From positions 1 to 64,000 of the IMG/VR virus record IMGVR_UViG_3300009008_000008: 64,000 nt of DNA. One strand, 5' to 3'. Both the position numbers and the translations under genes were made by a program. Shown one piece after another: positions 1 to 7,093 of the stretch. Source of the stretch: a virus. The first letter of the stretch is position 1; each line of letters begins with the position of its first letter. Below the pieces are notes generated by a model. That model was not told where the DNA came from. It was given only the letters and a program-made list of their open reading frames with translations, and ran no database searches.

Positions 1-1
1 G

Positions 2-76
2 GTAGTAAAGGTAGTATCCGTATGGCTGAACAATGTAAGACTTTCCCACCCACAACAACAAGAGAGGAAAGAGTAG
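2..76 (+). CDS. possible C-terminal end of an upstream gene
   Basis: Frame 2 is open from the window edge and ends in TAG directly before the ATG of the next gene. Stop-to-start abutment of this kind is the rule in this genome, so this may be the tail of a gene that begins outside the window. Only about 24 residues are visible and none suggests a function. Confidence 0.3.
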   Translation, partial: VVKVVSVWLNNVRLSHPQQQERKE

Positions 77-472
77 ATGAGTGCGTTGAATGCAATTTAT
101 GAAACCGTTGGCGACCTTCAGGATGACCTGTTACAAGCTGCGTTGGTCCAAAACAATCTGACCTTAGTCAAGGAGATTGGTCGGAAGGCTGACCTGGACC
201 AAGGGTTGGAGTGGAAGGATGTGGCAGGCATCTTGGGGAAGTTGGTCCCTGAATTGATGGATGTGGCCACCACTTTCAAAGAACTGGAAGGACAAGCCAA
301 GAGAGAGTTCGTTGTGGACTGTCTGTGGGTCTTGTATAAGACCATAGACCCTAACATCCCTTGGATTCCAGAGCCAATGGAAACTAAGCTCGAACGATTG
401 GTAGTTACTCGCCTGGGTGAGGCAGCCGTGGAGGCCGCCTACACCCTTGGTAAGATGGTGGGACGGTTCTGA
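77..472 (+). CDS. hypothetical protein, 131 aa, helical
   Basis: A 131-residue protein of mostly amphipathic helical composition, with no signal peptide, membrane segment or cysteine cluster. I do not recognise its family. A purine-rich ribosome site (GAGAGGAAAGAG) precedes the ATG, which fixes the start. It is followed by a strong stem-loop terminator, so it ends a transcription unit that enters from outside the window. The protein is acidic in its first half and has an aromatic patch (WVLY) near residue 85. Confidence 0.7.
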   Translation: MSALNAIYETVGDLQDDLLQAALVQNNLTLVKEIGRKADLDQGLEWKDVAGILGKLVPELMDVATTFKELEGQAKREFVVDCLWVLYKTIDPNIPWIPEPMETKLERLVVTRLGEAAVEAAYTLGKMVGRF

Positions 473-510
473 CTCCTTGCTTTCTACCCCCTGATGGTTC
501 GACTATTCTT

Positions 511-536
511 GGGGACCTTTGCGGTCCCCACTTTTG
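511..536 (+). terminator. Rho-independent terminator
   Basis: GGGGACC and GGTCCCC form a perfect 7-bp stem around the 5-nt loop TTTGC, followed by ACTTTTG. It lies between the end of the 131-aa gene and a new consensus promoter, as expected for a boundary between two transcription units. Confidence 0.8.
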
Positions 537-547
537 CGTCCAGATGC

Positions 548-576
548 TTGACAAATCCATTCAGATGTGGTATACT
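548..576 (+). promoter_or_regulatory. sigma-70 type promoter
   Basis: TTGACA at 548-553 and TATACT at 571-576 are separated by exactly 17 bp, and TGG directly before the -10 box makes it an extended -10. It is the best match to the host housekeeping consensus that I found in the window. It follows a terminator and lies about 65 bp before the next start codon. I infer early transcription by unmodified host RNA polymerase. Confidence 0.85.
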
Positions 577-640
577 ATAAGTATAGGGTGCGTATTGGGC
601 GCGCTCTACACAGAACTAACCAAACCCGATGGAGGGTAAT

Positions 641-1597
641 ATGAACAAGAACAACAAAGACAAAGACCGAATCCTGCTGTTTGATCTCTTATGTAGTACA
701 CAATTAAAGTTCGGTAAGCTTTTGAAGAAACAAGAGCGTGATGTAGACCTGGACCTAGGTAACACATTGAGACAGTGCGCCTTGTTTGACGTTGACTCCA
801 CCTTCCCTGGGAAGTTTGATGAGAACACCCAACAGATGTTAGAAGAAGTAGTACTACCCTTCCCAGTTACAGGTGTACAGTTCGATGTGGACAACAAGCC
901 GTTGGTACTCTTACGTGATACCGAAGTAGATGCCAAAGGCTTCAACACCACCAGGCTTCATATAGAGATAGGTCCCATGCAAGACGATGGCTTACCTTTC
1001 CGTCAACAGGGCCTCACAATCTATTATCTGGCCCTATCAAAGGTACTTACAAGTTTGAATCTAAAAGAGGACGAAGTTAGTATAAATGTACTATACCTAT
1101 CAGAGTACGTTATAGGGGCCAAGGGTACCACGGCTAAAGCTCTCGACCGCCCTACTTTTTACAACGCAGATGGAACGGTGGATCATATGGATCCTGATAG
1201 TGTGTGGTCTGTCAAAAGTTCGATAGTAAAGACAATGGGGACTATTGCTAGGATCGGAGATATGAGGCGTTTTATTGTGGAGTCAGAGGTTAGTGCTAAG
1301 CCGTTGTCCTATCGACGTAGACCCGCTGCGAAATTCGGGCAAAAGAAGGTCTTCCGCAGCCTTACCCTACCAGAAGTACACACGTTAGGTTTGGGTCAAC
1401 AGAAAGATCAGAACCCTGACACCCCGTCAAAACAACGGACAATTGCCCCTCACCCAAGGCGTCGTCATAAACGTGTACTTCGTAGTCCTAGGTGGGGTAA
1501 ACGACAAGGTGAGGTGATTGATGTAAAGGCTTGCTGGGTGGGACCTACTGAAATCAAGGACCGTCATGTCATCCACAAGGTAAGGATTGACTTGTAA
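641..1597 (+). CDS. hypothetical protein with basic C-terminal domain, 318 aa
   Basis: The start is placed at 641 because GGAGGG at 631-636 is correctly spaced for it; an ATG at 629 would lie upstream of that site. The N-terminal 220 residues are unrecognised. The last 80 residues are basic and carry a proline-arginine-histidine segment (APHPRRRHKR, about residue 268) followed by WGKRQG and a strand-rich end. Short tails of this type are widespread in phage proteins of unknown role. The gene has its own sigma-70 promoter and a likely terminator behind it, so it is probably a single-gene early unit; a role in host takeover or defence is only inference. Confidence 0.75.
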   Translation: MNKNNKDKDRILLFDLLCSTQLKFGKLLKKQERDVDLDLGNTLRQCALFDVDSTFPGKFDENTQQMLEEVVLPFPVTGVQFDVDNKPLVLLRDTEVDAKGFNTTRLHIEIGPMQDDGLPFRQQGLTIYYLALSKVLTSLNLKEDEVSINVLYLSEYVIGAKGTTAKALDRPTFYNADGTVDHMDPDSVWSVKSSIVKTMGTIARIGDMRRFIVESEVSAKPLSYRRRPAAKFGQKKVFRSLTLPEVHTLGLGQQKDQNPDTPSKQRTIAPHPRRRHKRVLRSPRWGKRQGEVIDVKACWVGPTEIKDRHVIHKVRIDL

Positions 1598-1635
1598 ATA
1601 GGTATAAAGCCATCAGACCTATTTGTGTGCTCGGA

Positions 1636-1671
1636 CTTAGCCTGCCTCCTACTGGCTAAGAGGCTAATTTT
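1636..1671 (+). terminator. probable terminator
   Basis: CTTAGCC (1636-1642) pairs with GGCTAAG (1654-1660) around an 11-nt loop, and a short ATTTT follows. The stem is perfect but the T-run is weak, so termination may be partial. It sits in the gap between the 318-aa gene and the HD hydrolase gene. Confidence 0.5.
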
Positions 1672-1705
1672 GGTCAATGACCACCAACACTAAAGGGAAG
1701 AGGGG

Positions 1706-2332
1706 ATGAGCAGAAGCGGCAAATTTGATAAGATCAAGATTAGTCTTCAGGAATGGCTTCGCGGCCAAACATTCACCCGTGCCCTTGAGGCTCTGGAGTG
1801 TGGGCTATCCTTCCACACAGGTACACGCAAGGACGGCCACACTCCAGAGTTCAGCCATCAGCTAGAGATTGCTCACTATATAAGAACCTTACCTCTTGGG
1901 GAGAACCTGGAAAACTGCTTGATTGTGGCGTTCCTACATGATGTTGTTGAAGACCACTACACAACCTTGGATGCGCTGGAAGCCAGGTTCGGACCCTTCA
2001 TTCGAGAATGTGTGGATGTCCTTACCAAACAGGGTCGATGGACGGACAAAGCTAGGCGAGAGTATTACAGGAGGCTAGGCACCAATTGTGTGTCCTCTGT
2101 GGTTAAAGGCGTGGATCGTATGCACAACGTCCAGTCTATGCAACATGTGTTTACCGTCAATAAGCAACAGAGGTACCTCCGGGAAGTGGAGAGGTGGGTG
2201 CTTCCAATGCTAAGACAAGCACACAAAGCCTACCCTTCTCAAGAAGCAGCCTACGAGAACATCATGTTTGTTCTGCAAGGTCAAATTGATCTCATCCGTC
2301 ACATACATGTAGCCCAAGCCAAAGCTCGCTAG
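1706..2332 (+). CDS. HD-domain hydrolase, RelA/SpoT or Mesh1-like, putative ppGpp hydrolase
   Basis: The order of metal-binding motifs matches the HD hydrolase domain of SpoT and of small alarmone hydrolases: H51, the HDVVED block at residues 78-83, and D137 followed by N141 in a KGVDRMHN block. The 208-residue length fits a stand-alone hydrolase; there is no synthetase domain. Known members remove pyrophosphate from ppGpp or act on related nucleotides such as NADPH. I infer that the phage protein lowers alarmone levels or edits another nucleotide signal; the substrate cannot be read from sequence. A GGGAAGAGGGG ribosome site precedes the ATG. The gene lies behind a terminator in a run of small accessory genes. 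Confidence 0.8.
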   Translation: MSRSGKFDKIKISLQEWLRGQTFTRALEALECGLSFHTGTRKDGHTPEFSHQLEIAHYIRTLPLGENLENCLIVAFLHDVVEDHYTTLDALEARFGPFIRECVDVLTKQGRWTDKARREYYRRLGTNCVSSVVKGVDRMHNVQSMQHVFTVNKQQRYLREVERWVLPMLRQAHKAYPSQEAAYENIMFVLQGQIDLIRHIHVAQAKAR

Positions 2333-2377
2333 GCACCATACTCCTGGCTCTTGTAAATATAGCTGAAGGAGGACCAA

Positions 2378-2533
2378 ATGAATATAAACCGATTTTTCTG
2401 TTGGATTGGGTGGCACGAATGGAAGTACCAGTATCAAGTAGGCCCAGAACCAGCCGACCGTCAATGTTTGCGGTGTGGGCGGTTCCAATACTTTGACGAC
2501 TTTGACGACACTTACAAGGACTACACGACATGA
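2378..2533 (+). CDS. small zinc-binding phage protein, DUF1660-like, 51 aa
   Basis: A 51-residue protein with an N-terminal CWIGWHEW block and a CLRCG knuckle, the pattern of the short DUF1660 prophage family (cysteine, GHKW-like block, then CxRCG). GAAGGAGG at 2364-2372 is a strong ribosome site for this ATG. The acidic C-terminus is rich in Asp and Tyr. Its stop overlaps the ATG of the next tiny frame. A zinc-stabilised adaptor or anti-host peptide is plausible, but the family function is unknown. Confidence 0.7.
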   Translation: MNINRFFCWIGWHEWKYQYQVGPEPADRQCLRCGRFQYFDDFDDTYKDYTT

Positions 2534-2607
2534 CCATTACTGAATTTATCCAGTACCTGAACCGTGAATTCCGTGAAGGCGCGGGCAAGACCCTGATAAA
2601 CAGGTAG
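2530..2607 (+). CDS. tiny ORF, 25 aa
   Basis: A 25-codon frame whose ATG overlaps the preceding stop as ATGA, the coupling used throughout this genome. No function is visible, and without the coupling I would not have called it. Confidence 0.35.
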   Translation: MTITEFIQYLNREFREGAGKTLINR

Positions 2608-2644
2608 GACATGCCCCGGAACCAGATTCCACGGGCTTTGTTTG

Positions 2645-2653
2645 TGATATAAT
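2645..2653 (+). promoter_or_regulatory. possible extended -10 promoter
   Basis: TGATATAAT contains a perfect extended -10 (TGnTATAAT). No recognisable -35 box lies 16-18 bp upstream. It precedes the small membrane-protein gene by about 95 bp. A competing 32-codon frame, from an ATG at 2652 and coupled by ATGA to that gene, would begin inside the -10 box, so both cannot be right. Confidence 0.4.
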
Positions 2654-2746
2654 GCTTTACAGCCCTTTGTGGGTGTTGGTGGCCAAAGACCTAAGGGGTG
2701 CCCATCTTAGGAACCTGGCTCTTGAACAGTGTCCACCCAAACTACC

Positions 2747-2923
2747 ATGAGGACCACTGTCCTGACCCTGGTGATAGGGTCAATCTTACTCAGCGCCTTC
2801 CATTGGTTAGTGCCTGAAACACCTATTACAGAGGTGGGGGTTGTTGTAACCCCGATTGCCGTAGCCCTGGCTTGGGCCATAAACCATTACTGGAACCAAT
2901 ATGACAAAGATAACCCACATTAA
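2747..2923 (+). CDS. small membrane protein with two transmembrane segments, 58 aa
   Basis: Two hydrophobic segments, about residues 5-20 and 28-45, are joined by a short polar loop, and the tail is charged (NQYDKDNPH). The ATG at 2747 is preferred; an in-frame GTG at 2729 would add six residues, and neither has a strong ribosome site. The lipoprotein gene follows directly. Small two-helix membrane proteins next to lipoproteins can be holin or superinfection-exclusion components, but nothing here proves either role. Confidence 0.55.
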   Translation: MRTTVLTLVIGSILLSAFHWLVPETPITEVGVVVTPIAVALAWAINHYWNQYDKDNPH

Positions 2924-2948
2924 CATAACTGTTCATTGAGAGGTTGCC

Positions 2949-3794
2949 ATGACTACCTGGTGGAAAGTTGGTGTAATTTTGATGGTAATGATGTTCGTGG
3001 TGGTGGCCTGTATGTCTGCTGTGGACATGAGACGGACAGTTCCCGTGATGGCCCCTCCCGACCATCCTCCCCAAACGGCTCCTATTGGAGGTGGCCAAGG
3101 TGGAGCCGGGACTCCTGGGGCTTGGCCAGAAGAAGCCATGGAAGGAGAGGCAAGCCCTGAGTACGAACCACCGCCCAGCATGGAAGACCAAGGTTACTCG
3201 CCGCCAAATCATCACGTATGGAGTTACTTAAAGGCTTATGATTCCGAGCCTGCAGGGTACGCCATGTACACTTATGTCCTGGCCGCCCGTAAAGTAATAG
3301 AGGGCCAGCCTGCCCAGGTGCGGTTACAGGCTCTTGTCGAAGCAGTACAGGCATCCACTACTAGCGACGAAATGTCCCGAATAGCTTTGGACCATGCAAA
3401 TCTTTTTCTAATACCAGGAGGCGATTACTACCACTATGATCTTTCTTTGTTAGTGTTACAACAATTCCGCATTACGATGAGTTCCCTTGGTAAAAAGCTG
3501 GATCGAGCCGGTCCTTACTTGGTGTCGGTCATCTACCCAGCATCCCATGTAGTTGAGCAGACCCTCATGCGGAGACCTGTGGAGACGCCCATCCTGATTG
3601 CGGACCTGTCCAACACTAGTCCCGCTGTTATGCGAGACCTTGTAAGGATGTATAAGTCTCGACTCAGCGGACCAATGTTAACCCAACCTGTAAATGAATT
3701 TAAGAGTTTGAGGCTTCAACTAGCCTCTATACTGACCACCGCCGATGACTACCTGTTATTGATCGGCAAGCACCTGAAGGAGATAAAGGGATGA
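2949..3794 (+). CDS. putative lipoprotein, 281 aa
   Basis: The N-terminus has a short basic start, a hydrophobic stretch (residues 7-19) and a lipobox-like VVAC, so export and lipid attachment at that cysteine are likely. Residues 30-85 are rich in Pro, Gly and acidic residues and look flexible. The rest is a helical domain of about 190 residues of no family known to me. Phage lipoproteins often block superinfection or act at the outer membrane in lysis; here that is inference from the signal alone. The stop overlaps the next ATG by 4 bp. Confidence 0.65.
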   Translation: MTTWWKVGVILMVMMFVVVACMSAVDMRRTVPVMAPPDHPPQTAPIGGGQGGAGTPGAWPEEAMEGEASPEYEPPPSMEDQGYSPPNHHVWSYLKAYDSEPAGYAMYTYVLAARKVIEGQPAQVRLQALVEAVQASTTSDEMSRIALDHANLFLIPGGDYYHYDLSLLVLQQFRITMSSLGKKLDRAGPYLVSVIYPASHVVEQTLMRRPVETPILIADLSNTSPAVMRDLVRMYKSRLSGPMLTQPVNEFKSLRLQLASILTTADDYLLLIGKHLKEIKG

Positions 3795-4213
3795 AGATCC
3801 TGAAGTTTGAAGAGGTAACGGACGAAATGATGCCTGACCTGGACCACCTGGAAGCCATCCATTTGGTGGCTTTTGACATGGGGTACCTAATGGGTAACAT
3901 GTTGGAAGACCAAGGGTTGTTGTTGCAGGCCGAAGGAACCTACGACAAGGAACAGGGTATCTTTTCTATCAAGGAACCCTTTGTCTTCTGCCACTCCATG
4001 TTCCAACCACTTGATGGGGCCAAGGTTCACGATGGTGTGATACGACTGGCTTTCCAAGGGACCTATGCTTGGGGTTGGAAACTTACCTTCGAAGATAACG
4101 CCGAGGCGATCCTGGTTCACAACGATGGACCACGAAAGCAGGCGTTCAACCATAAAACCGGATACGTTACGGTGGCTCCTGATGATACCAACTTTCGATC
4201 AACCGTTCATTGA
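3791..4213 (+). CDS. hypothetical protein, 140 aa
   Basis: The start overlaps the lipoprotein stop (ATGA). The protein is soluble, acidic in its N-terminal third and strand-rich afterwards. I do not recognise a family. Its last 32 bp overlap the rnhB start in another frame. Confidence 0.65.
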   Translation: MKILKFEEVTDEMMPDLDHLEAIHLVAFDMGYLMGNMLEDQGLLLQAEGTYDKEQGIFSIKEPFVFCHSMFQPLDGAKVHDGVIRLAFQGTYAWGWKLTFEDNAEAILVHNDGPRKQAFNHKTGYVTVAPDDTNFRSTVH

Positions 4214-4784
4214 TCAACACGGGTGGGTGGCAGGTGTTGATGAAGCCGGTCGTGGTCCATGGGCTGGTCCTATCGTGGTAGCGGTAGCCGATATAGGAGG
4301 TCAACAGTTTACGGGCCTGGACGATTCCAAAAAACTTAAAGAACACCAACGCGAGCGCCTATATGAGGAGCTAGGTCGCAAGAAGGATGTTCGGTGGGCT
4401 TGGGCTCAGGTATCAGCCCGACGTATTGACAAGATAGGCATCGACCCTGCCACCCGTAGGGCCTTAAAAGAGGCTTACCAAGATTTCCGGCCACCTTTCC
4501 TTATGATTGATGAGATGTCTATCGACGTGCCAGCACCTCATCAATTCTTCATTAAAGGGGATACTCAAAGCCCATCCATTGCAGCCGCTTCTATTGTAGC
4601 CAAAGTGGTGCGTGACAGGATGATGCTGGAACTGCACAAAGAATTCCCACAATATGGGTTTGACCGACACAAAGGGTACGGGACCGAACTCCATCGGAAA
4701 ATGATTGTGAAGCATGGACTCTGTAGAGCCCACCGGAGGTCCTACAAACCCATTAAACGGTATCTGGGTGGGTTTACACCCTGA
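4182..4784 (+). CDS. rnhB: ribonuclease HII
   Basis: RNase HII cleaves the RNA strand of RNA-DNA hybrids and removes single ribonucleotides from DNA. The family signature is complete: VAGVDEAGRGPWAGP near residues 15-29 with the first catalytic Asp-Glu pair, LDDSKKL near 43, the IDEM acidic block near 108, and the SPSIAAASIVAKVVRD segment. About 200 residues is the normal length. The start is taken at 4182 rather than the longer frame, because earlier residues read out of frame through the upstream gene. In a phage it would clear RNA primers during replication. It lies next to dapD with no shared function. Confidence 0.95.
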   Translation: MIPTFDQPFIDQHGWVAGVDEAGRGPWAGPIVVAVADIGGQQFTGLDDSKKLKEHQRERLYEELGRKKDVRWAWAQVSARRIDKIGIDPATRRALKEAYQDFRPPFLMIDEMSIDVPAPHQFFIKGDTQSPSIAAASIVAKVVRDRMMLELHKEFPQYGFDRHKGYGTELHRKMIVKHGLCRAHRRSYKPIKRYLGGFTP

Positions 4785-4832
4785 CCAACTAGGACCTCCC
4801 GTAGGTCCTTACACAGCAAGGAGCCGAATAAA

Positions 4833-5804
4833 ATGTTACGAGAAGCCATTGACCGCCTCGACGATCAGATTTCATCCATTGGGTTTGGTGGAGATTTCTC
4901 TCCCGTCTGCCACCAACTCGCCCAGTTGGTTACACAGGTGTGGCCTGAACGAGATAACGTTCCTCGGGACCAACTCCAAGACCTTTCTGGCCTTTGCCTG
5001 GAAATGTTGGATCGAGGTGCCGTCAAGATCTCGGAACCAGACCCCAGCGGGCACAAACATGACAACGGGATACCATCCTACGTCATCAATGATTGGCCCA
5101 AGCTTGGTATCTTGATGTGGTTCAAGAGCCATGACATGGAGGTGATGCGCACCAAGTCTACTTCGGGACCCGGTATGCAGGCGATCGACCAGATTGCCTA
5201 CGACAAAGTACCACTCAAAACCAGTCGGTGGGGTAAACAGGATTTTGAAGCCCATGGCTTCCGCGTGGTTCCCGGAGGTGTTATCCGTTACGGAGCCTAT
5301 ATAGCACCCAACGTTATCCTGATGCCGTCTTTTATTAACCTGGGGGCCTACGTTGACAGCGGTACCATGATTGATACCTGGGCCACTGTCGGGTCCTGCG
5401 CTCAGGTCGGGAAGAACTGCCACATTAGTGGTGGTGCCGGTCTTGGAGGGGTACTGGAGCCCATTAACGCACGTCCTGTTATTGTTGAGGACGATTGCTT
5501 TATCGGTGCCCGGTCAGAGGTTGCGGAAGGGGTGGTGGTCGGCCGTGGATCGGTGTTGAGTATGGGTGTCTATATTGGCGCCTCCACGCCGATCCTGAAC
5601 CGTAAGACGGGCGAGATCACTACTGGTTATGTGCCACCCTACTCGGTGGTGATTCCAGGGGCTCTACACAAAGGCCAATGTGGGCCCTCCGAAACGATGC
5701 GTGGCCTTTATATTGATTACTCTACCTATGCCGCAGTTATCGTCAAGACCGTAGACGAAAAGACACGGGCATGTACTAGTATCAACGACCTACTGAGGGA
5801 CTAA
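4833..5804 (+). CDS. dapD: 2,3,4,5-tetrahydropyridine-2,6-dicarboxylate N-succinyltransferase (DapD)
   Basis: DapD transfers succinate from succinyl-CoA to tetrahydrodipicolinate, a step to lysine and to the diaminopimelate of peptidoglycan. The C-terminal two-thirds is a left-handed beta-helix built from hexapeptide repeats and contains the characteristic blocks RVVPGGVIRYGAYIAPN, DTWATVGSCAQVGKN, GGVLEP and IEDDCFIGARSE-like (VEDDCFIGARSE). The C-terminus (AVIVKTVDEKTR) matches the E. coli-type enzyme closely. At 323 aa it is longer than the E. coli form because of the N-terminal helical domain; no active-site block is broken. It sits between rnhB and acb2, with 3 bp to the latter. DapD is rare in phages; see findings. 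Confidence 0.95.
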   Translation: MLREAIDRLDDQISSIGFGGDFSPVCHQLAQLVTQVWPERDNVPRDQLQDLSGLCLEMLDRGAVKISEPDPSGHKHDNGIPSYVINDWPKLGILMWFKSHDMEVMRTKSTSGPGMQAIDQIAYDKVPLKTSRWGKQDFEAHGFRVVPGGVIRYGAYIAPNVILMPSFINLGAYVDSGTMIDTWATVGSCAQVGKNCHISGGAGLGGVLEPINARPVIVEDDCFIGARSEVAEGVVVGRGSVLSMGVYIGASTPILNRKTGEITTGYVPPYSVVIPGALHKGQCGPSETMRGLYIDYSTYAAVIVKTVDEKTRACTSINDLLRD

Positions 5805-5806
5805 TC

Positions 5807-6019
5807 ATGACCACACAAGAAGACCTGAACAACCGATTTACCTACCATCCACCCAAGCCAGGGCAGGCGGATCGTTATGTCAAGATTCGAGACACTGCCC
5901 ACGAATTTGCCTCCTTGCTCAACGACGAATGCCCAGATAGCCGGGAGAAGTCGGTGGCTTTCACCAAGTTGGAGGAGGCCGTTATGTGGGCTAACGCCTC
6001 GATCGCGAGGAACGAGTAA
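5807..6019 (+). CDS. acb2: Acb2-like cyclic-oligonucleotide sponge (anti-CBASS/Thoeris)
   Basis: This 70-residue protein has the features I associate with the Acb2 family: an N-terminal RFTYHPPKPGQ block, a helical middle with CPDSREKS, and the end TKLEEAVMWANASIARNE. Known Acb2 proteins are small hexamers that bind cyclic di- and trinucleotides (and in some cases the Thoeris gcADPR signal) and so stop effectors from being triggered. It is in the cytoplasm and needs no enzyme activity. It has a GAGGGAC ribosome site and overlaps the next gene by 1 bp. The assignment is from remembered family motifs, not a search. Confidence 0.8.
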   Translation: MTTQEDLNNRFTYHPPKPGQADRYVKIRDTAHEFASLLNDECPDSREKSVAFTKLEEAVMWANASIARNE

Positions 6020-6375
6020 TGTCCAAGACCTTGACCAAAGCCGCCTTGACCTACATCGGGGAAGCCATTCGAGCCACCATGCAGAGCATGGGTGCCTTCA
6101 TTGGTGACGACGTAGGCTACCAGCGGTTCAAACAAACAGCCGTCCAGCACTTGGGGACCACTGCCCGCTTACCTCAGAATTGGGGCTGGCGTGTATCTAT
6201 CCCTGAGGACCTTAATACGCCAGAGGTCAAGGACAAACATGAAATGTGGGTCCTTGTCCGCATCACCACCGACGATGGAGTAGTTCATCCTGTCCGAGTA
6301 CATGTGGCACCTCGCTATGGGGACGTACTCGGAATCAACCCTGTTATTCAAGTCAAGTACACACCAAAGGAGTAA
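6019..6375 (+). CDS. hypothetical protein, 118 aa
   Basis: The first base of this ATG is the last base of the Acb2 stop codon. The protein has a helical N-terminus (about 40 residues) and a strand-rich C-terminal half with many Val and Arg residues. I do not recognise it. Its tight coupling to Acb2 makes an anti-defence role worth testing, but nothing in the sequence proves it. Confidence 0.6.
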   Translation: MSKTLTKAALTYIGEAIRATMQSMGAFIGDDVGYQRFKQTAVQHLGTTARLPQNWGWRVSIPEDLNTPEVKDKHEMWVLVRITTDDGVVHPVRVHVAPRYGDVLGINPVIQVKYTPKE

Positions 6376-6379
6376 ACAC

Positions 6380-6580
6380 ATGGCCCTCGTAGCAGTCGTA
6401 GTAAAATACAACAAAGAAGGCGCTCTCAGCGGTCCGCATAAGGAACGCCTGGCCTACCTACAAGGTCAGGTTTTGCCGGGCCCGAATGGCGAACCCCCGA
6501 CAAGCCAGGACCTACATGTACATGTCCACAACCACCGAACCGACACTCTGGATTCTGAACTCAAGGAGGCCTCCCTATGA
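6380..6580 (+). CDS. hypothetical protein, 66 aa
   Basis: AAAGGAG before the ATG at 6380 fixes the start; the longer frame would overlap the upstream gene. There is a short hydrophobic beginning, then a polar stretch with HVHVHNH, which could bind a metal. The stop overlaps the next start by ATGA. Confidence 0.6.
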   Translation: MALVAVVVKYNKEGALSGPHKERLAYLQGQVLPGPNGEPPTSQDLHVHVHNHRTDTLDSELKEASL

Positions 6581-7080
6581 CCATCAAACGTGTACCGCTT
6601 TTAACCCGCTCCGGTTACGGTTTGTGGAGTGCTTTCGTTAACCTGTTATACTGGGGGTTCAACTTCTACCGGTTACCAGGAGCCCTCAAGGAGCTCAAGC
6701 ACATCGATTCACGTGTGACCGGTCCGCGGGCTACCACAAACATTGAAGCCTATATGCGGGGCTTCCAGTGGACGGAAGACAAACCCACCGATTGGAAGCC
6801 CTGGGTTATCACGATCTTGGCCCGCAAGTTGAAGGATGACTGTGATGGCGCCGCCACTTTGGGTAAATACCTGTTCGACCAAGGTGGGCGTCCTGCGAGC
6901 CTGTTTTTGTTGAAAGGGCCTGACGGCAACCACATGGTGGCGGTCACAGATGACAGTAACTTTATGGTGTCGAACGCCAATGTGGTAAAGTTACACGACG
7001 TAATTGGTCCATACCAAGAGCCCTATCAGAAGGTCCTTGGCTACCACAATGGCCAATACACTTCCATCCAAAAGTGGTAA
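6577..7080 (+). CDS. transglutaminase-like cysteine protease fold protein
   Basis: The order Cys-His-Asp of the transglutaminase/papain-like superfamily is visible: C89 in a DDCDGAATL block, H119 in NHMVAV, and an Asp pair at 125-126. The length, 167 residues, fits the short bacteriophage members. Such proteins are often described as proteases, deamidases or peptidoglycan-associated enzymes; which applies here is unknown. The N-terminal 35 residues are aromatic and hydrophobic (residues 18-33) and could touch a membrane. A GAGG-type ribosome site lies in the end of the upstream gene. Confidence 0.6.
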   Translation: MTIKRVPLLTRSGYGLWSAFVNLLYWGFNFYRLPGALKELKHIDSRVTGPRATTNIEAYMRGFQWTEDKPTDWKPWVITILARKLKDDCDGAATLGKYLFDQGGRPASLFLLKGPDGNHMVAVTDDSNFMVSNANVVKLHDVIGPYQEPYQKVLGYHNGQYTSIQKW

Positions 7081-7093
7081 GAGGGAGGCAGTG

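Noticed and set aside
22-102. ATG frame of 26 codons before the first gene
   Set aside because: It overlaps the 131-aa gene out of frame, and the frame that ends right before the ATG at 77 is the better candidate for the upstream gene.
2652-2750. 32-codon frame ATGA-coupled to the membrane protein
   Set aside because: No ribosome site, and its ATG would be inside the TATAAT box; the coupling may be chance. Kept as a note only.
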